Assembly: GCA_028335825.1 (NCBI GenBank)
Contig: JAIOKI010000009.1
Coordinates: 248,001 to 312,000 of the forward strand
DNA: 64,000 nt
Reading direction: 5' to 3'
DNA from: Nosema muscidifuracis
Taxonomy: Eukaryota > Microsporidia > Nosematidae
Part shown: positions 47,257-54,491 of the stretch, one piece after another
Position numbering within the stretch: position 1 is the first letter of the stretch
Layout: each line of letters opens with the position of its first letter
Notes under the pieces: model-generated
Databases searched by the model: none
What the model saw: only the letters and a program-made list of their open reading frames with translations
What the model was told of the DNA's origin: nothing
Translations under genes and position numbers: made by a program

Positions 47257-49167
47257 AATATGGGGTTAGACAATTGTAAAAAAAACACTCCGCAGAGATG
47301 CAGCACAAACGAGGACTTACCAACCTCAAAAGTACAGAAAGATAGTCAAACATCTTTACTGGAAGGAATTAAAAGTAGTTATGGTACTCTTAGCACTGGT
47401 AATGCTTTGTACTATGACATAAAAAAATTGAATAGTCTCTACTCAAAAACAGAAGTTTTGTTTGAAAAAGCAAGTAAAAATTTTTATCATATTGATAAAG
47501 AAAAGAACAGAGATATTTACAACATCTCTAGATACTCATTAAGTCTGATAGACTTGATTAAGCTCCAAGATGCACATGTTAAGTCGTGTCAACGTGAACT
47601 GAGTACACAAAAGAAGAAGTATGAATTACTTCAAAAACAAGTGAATGATCTCATCAACCGTGTCAATTATGATGATGTCAATAAAGTAAACGCTGAATCA
47701 ATGAATGAAGTGAAGCAGGAAACTGCAATAAAAGACAAAGATCGAACTCCTCATCCGGATAACTCGATTGTAAAAGAGGATGGTAAGGTCACCATGCCAT
47801 CTCAAATAACAAGCATTGGATCGCCCAAGTCCTCTGCACTATCAGTCTTCCTTTCCAAGGTAGCAAAAGCTTCCTGCAAAGGCAGGAAACCAAAGAGTCC
47901 CATTCTTTTAAAGAGAACATCTGAAGAAGGATGGACAAAGGTCGTAGCCAGCTACGGAAGATCAGTAGTGATCAAAAAAGATAGTCTATTGGCTGATAAA
48001 ATGGAAGTTATCGATGACAACAGGTATACCTCACTAATGCCTGATTGGATTCGTAACATTAACAACAGTGAAGAGTCATCTGATGACTCTAATGATAAGA
48101 GTTATCCCTTAGCTTATCTAGGGGATCCTAAAAGACAACAGAGGTCGAAACGCCTTGATAAAAGTAACTACCCTCTGAGGCTATCAGAGGATGTAAAAAA
48201 AGAAAAGGAGCCGAAACACTCCATAAAAGATAATATACATCTAGATGCCAATATGTGTAATCTAGATGTTATCACAAAAGAAGGCCTCCAAGGGCCTATG
48301 ATAGTAGACCACAAAGCGACTGACATCTTAATTGAGTCTGTAGAGTCCTTTGTGGAAACAATAAAAGAGGAACAATTTTCTAAGTTGCATAACTTGCAAG
48401 AGACTAAGAAAAATGTTGTACTCAACAAAAGGGAGAAGTCGAAACGCTTCACAAATAAAAACTACCCTAAGGTTGGCAAGCCGAAGGATGTTCTAAAAGT
48501 TCCCAGTAAAACCACTAAGGGAAGTGTGGTATCACACAAACAAAAGAAAAATCTCTTAAGGAGACTTAGAGAAGACTCAGCTCATAAAAAAGTTGAAATA
48601 AAAAATTTTATTGCCCCTAAAATGAAGGACAATAGAGACAAAAAGCCAGTAAAGAAGAATACTGGAGAAAAATGGACAGATAAGCTGTCTAGAGAAGAAC
48701 TCCTCAAAATCATGCTTGAGGGGAAGAAACCAGCCGAAAATAAGTATCGGCTGGTTACAATGGAAGGTCTACCATCAGGAGAGGGCCATAAAAATTTAGC
48801 TGTCTGGGCTAAGATACTAGGTGTTAAGGAATCAGATATTCCTTACATAAAAGATGTCAGTGGGAAGACGATCCTTTTAGTAAGATATGAAGCTGTTCTG
48901 AGAGTGGCAGACAGTCTTTGTAGAATTGCTGAGGGAGTCAGATGCCTGTCTGAGCCAAATGCCTTGAGACAGTTCTTGTCTTATAATAAAGATAAAATAG
49001 TAGCAGATCTTGCTGTTATTAAAAAAAGCTGGAAGTCTTTTGTTCCTCTGCAAAAGTCTATAAAAGTTATAGTACGATGTCTTAATAATTTGGAGACAAG
49101 TATGTTAAAAAAGTTTGCTTTAGATGATGAAGCTATAAAAGATATTCTGGAGGCTAATGGTCCCTGA
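47245..49167 (+). CDS. LINE ORF1 protein, right copy
   Basis: 640 codons from the first ATG. The Met at codon 6 (47,260) may be the native start, because codons 1-4 lie in the ORF2-derived patch. Residues from about 100 to 140 look like a coiled coil (Leu/Lys/Gln-rich, ending in QKQVNDLINRV). Residues 185-490 are basic and low in complexity, with several SKR and KKN clusters, as expected for a nucleic-acid-binding region. Residues 490-640 form a compact domain that is also found alone at 25,070-25,477 and in diverged form at 18,017-18,643. ORF1 proteins normally coat the element RNA. I see no zinc knuckle and no RRM that I can name. The stop overlaps the ORF2 start. Confidence 0.8.
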   Translation: MVILNMGLDNCKKNTPQRCSTNEDLPTSKVQKDSQTSLLEGIKSSYGTLSTGNALYYDIKKLNSLYSKTEVLFEKASKNFYHIDKEKNRDIYNISRYSLSLIDLIKLQDAHVKSCQRELSTQKKKYELLQKQVNDLINRVNYDDVNKVNAESMNEVKQETAIKDKDRTPHPDNSIVKEDGKVTMPSQITSIGSPKSSALSVFLSKVAKASCKGRKPKSPILLKRTSEEGWTKVVASYGRSVVIKKDSLLADKMEVIDDNRYTSLMPDWIRNINNSEESSDDSNDKSYPLAYLGDPKRQQRSKRLDKSNYPLRLSEDVKKEKEPKHSIKDNIHLDANMCNLDVITKEGLQGPMIVDHKATDILIESVESFVETIKEEQFSKLHNLQETKKNVVLNKREKSKRFTNKNYPKVGKPKDVLKVPSKTTKGSVVSHKQKKNLLRRLREDSAHKKVEIKNFIAPKMKDNRDKKPVKKNTGEKWTDKLSREELLKIMLEGKKPAENKYRLVTMEGLPSGEGHKNLAVWAKILGVKESDIPYIKDVSGKTILLVRYEAVLRVADSLCRIAEGVRCLSEPNALRQFLSYNKDKIVADLAVIKKSWKSFVPLQKSIKVIVRCLNNLETSMLKKFALDDEAIKDILEANGP

Positions 49168-52100
49168 AAATAAAATTCTAAATATTGATTTATTACGATT
49201 CACTCTAAGGAATCAAAAAACTTCTTTATTTAAGCTTCTTAGAAGCAACAAAAGTATTTGTATTGATTTAAGTTACAAACTTATTAAAATCAAAAGTAAA
49301 TGTCATTCGAGATCCCTCGGAGTAAAATCTTTAAATTATAATGTAATGTTTAATTTAAGAAAAAAGATCAAGCTTAACAGCTTACAAAAGAAGCTCTGCT
49401 TAGTAAAGGCCTTGGCAAGCCATATTAAGATTCCAGAGTTACAAAAGAAACTTACAAGAGTTAATCCAGTTTTAGATAACTGTATTGTAGGTAGTAAAAG
49501 ACATCGCAGACGTGATACAACATTTACTTTCTTTGCTGTAAAGAAAGTACAAAAAGACAACTTTATTAATGCATTAAAGCAGTTAAACATTAATGTGTTA
49601 AAAGAAAAACCAGCTAAGTTTAAGCAGGTACAAAAGTTAAAGACTCTTGACAAAGTTAAGCTTTGTAGTCTTAATATAAATCATCTTTATGGGAAGAAGG
49701 AAGACTTAGAGATCCTTTTGAAAGTAGAGAAACCATCAATTTTATGTCTACAAGAAACATGGAAGAAATCCACTTTTATTGGAAGACTAGAAAAGTATAT
49801 GGTAGTGGAAACACCTGCCATAGGTAAAAATAAACCAGGTTTAATGACCTTGGTAAGAAAAAGTGGAGCAGTGAGATGTTCTAAAAAAGGTAATGATGAC
49901 AACATCCTACAAACGGTTGTTGAATTCAAAACAAGTACAGGATGGACAAAGATACTAGTTATCAATGTCTATGTGCCACAAGATAGAGAGCTTAAGCAAT
50001 TAACTCTCATAAAATTAATCAACCTTCTTAATATTGAGAAGAACAAAAGATGCTACAAGGAGATTATAGTAATGGGAGATATGAATTGTAAAGATTCAAC
50101 TCTCAAACAAAAGCTTGTTGCTGGAGGTTTAAATCCTCTTATCAACTACAATAGAGTATCAGGAACTAGAATCCTGAGTAATGGTAAAGTCTCAAAAAGA
50201 CGTATTAATACGATCTTTAGAGTCTTAAAGCAAGACAGTGAGAAGGTTACTATCTCACAAAGATGGGCTGTAGGAGATCATCTACTACTTAGAAGATATA
50301 TAACTCTTCCTTCTCCAGTAGTAGAGACATCTTTTACATATAACAGAAAGAAGATGCAAGATCCTCTTATTGAAGAGAAATTGAGTCAGCTTTTGAATAG
50401 GAAACTATTCACAATAGAAGAACTCCCAAGAGTTTTAAAAGAAGTATGTACAACTGAAAAGGTGTACGATAAAGTTAAGGTAAAAAAAGGATTACCTATT
50501 AAATGGAAGCACATTAATGTGTATAAAAGATTTAGACTTGCCACAAAGCAAGTACTAAAACAATGGAATGATGTAAATGCTTTTAGGTATTTGACATTAA
50601 AAAAAGAAGTTGAGGAAACAAGAGTGAAGGTTCGGCGAGAACGAGCTAATCTCTGGGCCTTTAATGGCATAAACCTCTATAAAAGTAATCGCTCTAGAGA
50701 TTTCTGGAAGTGGCTAAAGGGTATGTCTAACACATCAGTTAGACTAGACAATGTTTGTCTTCAAGACGAGGAGGGCATAGCTCACAATGAGCAACAAAAG
50801 AAGCTAGAAATAGCTAACAAATTTTATGCTAAATTAGCAACATCAACTGTAGATAGTGACTCTATATACAACAAAAGTCTTTTAAAAGAGCCTCCTGATG
50901 ACGTCACAATGGAGGAATTAATAAAAGCTACAAATAATTGTGGCAATAACAAAGCAGCCGGTCCGGATGAAATTCCAACTGAGCTATACAAGGTACTACT
51001 TAGGCCTAGTCTAGTAGATAAAAAGCTGCCCTCATTCCTGGTGGATGAGATCAACAAATTTATAACAGGTGCCAGCCCACCTGTTTATTGGAGTGCTGCT
51101 GATATGGTATGCCTCCATAAAAAGGGAGATGAAACAGATATCAACAACTATAGAGGTATTGCACTGATTAATACAATCAGTAAAATATACCTAAAAATAA
51201 TCAATGATAGACTTACACAGTTTGTCGATACAAATAACATTCTTTCTCCTTATCAGGCTGGATTTAGAGCAGGAGAAGAATGTATGAACCAGGTAGCAAC
51301 TTTATTAGAAGTTGTTAAAAGAAGAGAATTTCGAAGTCTGAAGACATATCTGTGCTTCATAGACTTCGAAAAAGCTTATGATAATGTTAGTCATGAGCTA
51401 TTATTTAATAAGCTACAAAAGTATTGTATACCAGAGTATCTTATCAATACATTGAAAGATATATATGGTAACACACAAATGAGAATCCGCATAGGTGGAG
51501 ATACAAGCAGTGGCTATAGCTACAGAAAAGGTGTGAGACAAGGATGCCCTTGTTCTCCAATGTTGTTCAATCTGTTTATTAATGACATTTTTGATGACAT
51601 GACAAAAGTGATTGTACCTCGATCAACAATAGCAATACCAGGACTGATGTTTGCAGATGACATTGTTGTCTTTGGTGATTCAAAAAATGATTTGGAACTA
51701 AAAATTCAACAAATCAGCAAATGGGCAGTTGACAATCAAATGAAAGTTAACTGTAACAAAAGTGGTATTCTCGTATGGAATACCAATACAAGCTATGAGT
51801 CAGAAGATATCTCTATAGATATTGACTTCGGAAAGATCTGTGAAGTCACAGAATACAGGTATTTGGGTGTGTTGATTAAAAGAAGCACCCTCGAAGATCA
51901 TCTTGTAAAAGATGGAGCCTTTAGAGGCAAAAAAGCATTAGAAGCATTGAAACCAAAGCTTCTTAACAAGAGTATATGTATTCCGTTTAAGGGAATACTA
52001 ATAAAGAATGTACTAGTACCTGCACTCATGTACGGTAGTGAGTTATGGGGAATGTCTAGCACAAGATCAGGGAGAATCAGTAGGATTCTCAGAAAAGCTG

Positions 52101-52867
52101 TTCGGATGATATTCTGGACAAAAATAGTTCCATTAGATAGGATAATGGATGAGTTCTGCATTAACAGGATTCAAATACAGGCAGCTCTAAATCGCTTTAG
52201 AGCATTAAGGAAGTGGAAACACAACAAAACTATAATCTCGGAATTTGTAGAACAAGTTCCAAGAGCCAAAAAGACTACATGGAGTTCAAGAACTCGACGG
52301 TGGTGTAAAAGATATGTCGGACACGACTATGAAAGTATTGACTACAAAGTAGCCAAACAAAGAATAATCGAGGTATTGAAAGGTAGGAGATCCTATAATA
52401 CTACCATAGCATCCTCACTAGCAGCACAGTATGGTATATTTGAGTCTCAACTCAAGCACATACTAACACAAGTTAGTAAAAGACAGATAAGGAATTACAC
52501 CAAAGTAAGGTGTAATTTAATTAGATGGTCTCCTGCGTTAGCTAATGCTCGTAGAATCCCTCAGTATTATAGAGAACATTGCTTTCTATGTGAGGGAGAA
52601 CAGGAAAATCTTGAACATTTCCTGTTAGATTGTCCATCCTTATCTGAAACAAGATCTCTTTATGAGAACAAAATCCCAGAGTTAAATTCTTTAACTCTAA
52701 CAAAAATAGAACAAGTTAAGATGATCATTGGTAATATAAATGACATTAAAACTTCACCAACAGGAAGAAAAGCTCTACTTGCAAGAGTAGAATTTCTTGA
52801 TAAAATGATAGTACAAAGATATATCATTGTACAACAAAAAAGTAGACTTCATGTCTCATTAGAGTAA
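49157..52867 (+). CDS. LINE ORF2: APE endonuclease and reverse transcriptase, right copy
   Basis: 1236 codons with the same domain order as the left copy: AP-type endonuclease (about 165-390), reverse transcriptase with FADD at 832-835, and a Cys/His knuckle at 1142-1159. It starts inside the last codons of ORF1 (ATGGTCCCTGA, with ORF1's TGA at 49,165), in the +1 frame relative to ORF1, so translation by termination-reinitiation is plausible. The endonuclease motif RIDTIF reads RINTIF here (Asn351). The matching Asp of other LINE endonucleases is a metal/catalytic residue, so cleavage by this copy is probably impaired. The 3' end from codon 1078 is unusually diverged from the left copy. Confidence 0.9.
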   Translation: MVPENKILNIDLLRFTLRNQKTSLFKLLRSNKSICIDLSYKLIKIKSKCHSRSLGVKSLNYNVMFNLRKKIKLNSLQKKLCLVKALASHIKIPELQKKLTRVNPVLDNCIVGSKRHRRRDTTFTFFAVKKVQKDNFINALKQLNINVLKEKPAKFKQVQKLKTLDKVKLCSLNINHLYGKKEDLEILLKVEKPSILCLQETWKKSTFIGRLEKYMVVETPAIGKNKPGLMTLVRKSGAVRCSKKGNDDNILQTVVEFKTSTGWTKILVINVYVPQDRELKQLTLIKLINLLNIEKNKRCYKEIIVMGDMNCKDSTLKQKLVAGGLNPLINYNRVSGTRILSNGKVSKRRINTIFRVLKQDSEKVTISQRWAVGDHLLLRRYITLPSPVVETSFTYNRKKMQDPLIEEKLSQLLNRKLFTIEELPRVLKEVCTTEKVYDKVKVKKGLPIKWKHINVYKRFRLATKQVLKQWNDVNAFRYLTLKKEVEETRVKVRRERANLWAFNGINLYKSNRSRDFWKWLKGMSNTSVRLDNVCLQDEEGIAHNEQQKKLEIANKFYAKLATSTVDSDSIYNKSLLKEPPDDVTMEELIKATNNCGNNKAAGPDEIPTELYKVLLRPSLVDKKLPSFLVDEINKFITGASPPVYWSAADMVCLHKKGDETDINNYRGIALINTISKIYLKIINDRLTQFVDTNNILSPYQAGFRAGEECMNQVATLLEVVKRREFRSLKTYLCFIDFEKAYDNVSHELLFNKLQKYCIPEYLINTLKDIYGNTQMRIRIGGDTSSGYSYRKGVRQGCPCSPMLFNLFINDIFDDMTKVIVPRSTIAIPGLMFADDIVVFGDSKNDLELKIQQISKWAVDNQMKVNCNKSGILVWNTNTSYESEDISIDIDFGKICEVTEYRYLGVLIKRSTLEDHLVKDGAFRGKKALEALKPKLLNKSICIPFKGILIKNVLVPALMYGSELWGMSSTRSGRISRILRKAVRMIFWTKIVPLDRIMDEFCINRIQIQAALNRFRALRKWKHNKTIISEFVEQVPRAKKTTWSSRTRRWCKRYVGHDYESIDYKVAKQRIIEVLKGRRSYNTTIASSLAAQYGIFESQLKHILTQVSKRQIRNYTKVRCNLIRWSPALANARRIPQYYREHCFLCEGEQENLEHFLLDCPSLSETRSLYENKIPELNSLTLTKIEQVKMIIGNINDIKTSPTGRKALLARVEFLDKMIVQRYIIVQQKSRLHVSLE

Positions 52868-53230
52868 AATCTGATACAAAAGTAGCTAATTTATTAGCAA
52901 CAAAAGAATTAAATTCTGACCTGGGAGGGGTTTGGCTTAAAGCTGCATATTATGCCGTAGCATTCCGCTGAACTGAGTTGTGTTCTTAAATGGTGTATTG
53001 AACCAGGCGATAACCCAAAATCCTGCTGAACGCAGGTCTCAGTCATTATGACTGAAGGATTTTAATTAATCCTAAGGGGTTCCCAATCTTCCTACAAGCA
53101 AGACCTTTATGGTATGCTGGTGTGTGTCACATATTATTGGATGTAGAAGTTTTTACTTGCTGTGTGGCTTTTCTCTCTTATTTCAATAAATCATTTTATT
53201 TTTTATTTTATTTTTATTTTTTTATTTATA
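52868..53230 (+). mobile_element. LINE 3' UTR and tail, right copy
   Basis: This is a 3' UTR of about 310 nt that is well conserved with the left copy and the truncated copy. It ends in a T-rich, ATTTT-repeat tail at about 53,183-53,230. It contains the cloverleaf at 53,012-53,081. Confidence 0.8.
53012..53081 (+). ncRNA. LINE 3' UTR cloverleaf, right copy
   Basis: The outer stem pairs 53,012-53,016 (AACCC) with 53,077-53,081 (GGGTT). Hairpin 1 pairs 53,022-53,026 with 53,032-53,036. Hairpin 2 pairs 53,039-53,045 with 53,049-53,055. Hairpin 3 pairs 53,056-53,061 with 53,068-53,073. All pairs are Watson-Crick. The structure is probably the recognition site for the element's reverse transcriptase. 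Confidence 0.6.
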
Positions 53231-53689
53231 GCATCCTCACTAGCAGCACAGTATGGTATATTTGAGTCTCAACTCAAGTACATACTAACACAAGTAAATA
53301 AAAGACAGATAAGGAATTACACTAAAATAAGATGTAATTTAATTAGATGGTCTTCTGCGTTAGCTAGTGCTCGTAGAATCCCTCAGTATTATAGAGAACA
53401 TTGCTTTCTATGTGAGGGAGAACAGGAAAATCTTGAACATTTCCTGTTAGATTGTCCATCCTTATCTGAGACAAGATCTCTTTATGAGAACAAAATTACA
53501 GAGTTGGTACCTTCAACTCTGACAAAAATAGAACAAGTTAAGATGATCATTGGGAACATCAATGACATTAAAACTTCACCAACAGGAAGAAAAGCTCTAC
53601 TCGCAAGAGTAGAATTTCTTGATAAAATGATAGTACAAAGATATATCATTGTACAACAAAAGAGTAGACTTAATGTCTCATCAGAGTAA
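53231..53689 (+). pseudogene. ORF2 C-terminal remnant of the truncated LINE
   Basis: This open stretch encodes the last 153 or so residues of ORF2, including the Cys-X2-Cys-X8-His-X4-Cys knuckle. An upstream in-frame ATG at 53,162 lies in the tail of the preceding LINE and adds a spurious hydrophobic start. There is no endonuclease or reverse transcriptase, so it is not functional as an element. Confidence 0.85.
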
Positions 53690-53833
53690 AATCTGATACA
53701 AAAGTAGTTAATTTATTAGCAATAAAAGAATTAAATTCTGACCTGGGAGGGGTTTGGCTTAAAGCTGCATATTATGCTGTAGCATTCCGCTGAACTGAGT
53801 TGTGTTCTTAATTGGTGTATTGAACCAGGCGAT

Positions 53834-53903
53834 AACCCAAAATCCTGCTGAACGCAGGTCTCAGTCATTATGACTGTTGGATTTTAATTAATCCTAAGGG
53901 GTT
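53834..53903 (+). ncRNA. LINE 3' UTR cloverleaf, truncated copy
   Basis: It shows the same 70-nt fold as at 53,012-53,081, with outer stem AACCC/GGGTT and all three hairpins kept. The junction bases between hairpins 2 and 3 differ (TT in place of AA). Confidence 0.6.
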
Positions 53904-54045
53904 CCCAATCTTCCTACAAGCAAGGCCTTCATGGTATGCTAGTGTGTGTCACCAAATATTGGATGTAGAAGTTTTTACTTGCTGTGTGGCTTTTCTCTCT
54001 TATCTCAATAAATTATTTTATTTTATTTTTTTATTTTTTTTTAAT

Positions 54046-54450
54046 AGACTCAAAGAACTTAATCAAAGTACAAGATGATTCAGTAATGAAAGAAAATGTG
54101 TTAATTTATTAACAGAAAGATTTTTATTTTTAGACCTAGGAGAGGTCGGGCATGATACTGTATGCTGTATTACTTTCGCTGGACTGAGTTGTGTTCTTAA
54201 TTGGTGTATTGAGCCAGGCGATACGTTCCTACCTGTCTCTTGACAGATTATAGCCTTCATGGCTATGACTTTAAGTAGTCCTAAGGGAACGATATTTTCT
54301 CCTATAAGCGAGGCCGTAAAGGTATGCTGGCGTGTAAAGCGCACTATTGATGTTTGTTTCCTCAGTGGAGATTTTGGTGGCCGGGTGGTTTTTCTTCATA
54401 CTGATTTTATTTTTCCAATAAATATTTTTATTTTTTTTTATTTTTGTTAT
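54046..54450 (+). mobile_element. 3' tail of a second LINE family
   Basis: A third tail follows in the same orientation. It is too diverged to be the same family. It keeps short conserved blocks, such as CTGAGTTGTGTTCTTAATTG near 54,183 and CCAGGCGATA near 54,214, and also ends in a T-rich tail. Only the 3' UTR and perhaps a few last codons are present. It ends about 45 bp from the stop codon of the MSH4-like gene. Confidence 0.7.
54224..54291 (+). ncRNA. LINE 3' UTR cloverleaf, second family
   Basis: The outer stem pairs CGTTCC (54,224-54,229) with GGAACG (54,286-54,291). Hairpins are CTGTC/GACAG (54,233-54,246), ATAGCC/GGCTAT (54,250-54,266) and GACT/AGTC (54,267-54,280). The stems differ in sequence from those of the main family but keep pairing and order, which is evidence that the fold is real. 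Confidence 0.6.
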
Positions 54451-54491
54451 TTAATGGTATAATTAATAACTTTTTTTAATTATTTACTTTA

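Larger units (their letters stand above)
41998..53230. repeat. Large inverted repeat, right arm
   Basis: This is the mirror of 21,017-30,765. It contains, in order, a Ty3-like relic end, upstream spacer, SSU, ITS, LSU and the longer LINE copy. The two rDNA units point away from each other, with 11.2 kb of decayed element DNA between the arms. Confidence 0.85.
53231..54045 (+). mobile_element. 5'-truncated LINE copy, same family
   Basis: Directly after the tail of the right-hand LINE, sequence resumes inside ORF2 (at the codons for ASSLAAQYG) and runs through the end of ORF2, the 3' UTR and another T-rich tail. Such 5' truncation is typical of incomplete reverse transcription. Its own cloverleaf lies at 53,834-53,903. 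The protein tail combines residues seen in the left copy with residues seen in the right copy. Confidence 0.85.

Noticed and set aside
48168-48452. Minus-strand frame of 94 codons opposite the LINE ORF1
   Set aside because: It is a shadow of ORF1 without any feature of its own.
53162-53230. N-terminal 23 codons of the frame at 53,162-53,689
   Set aside because: They are translated from the tail of the preceding LINE; only the part from 53,231 matches ORF2.
54259-54462. Frames on both strands across the third LINE tail (54,063-54,344 and 54,259-54,462)
   Set aside because: They run through the structured 3' UTR and its tail and have no coding features.
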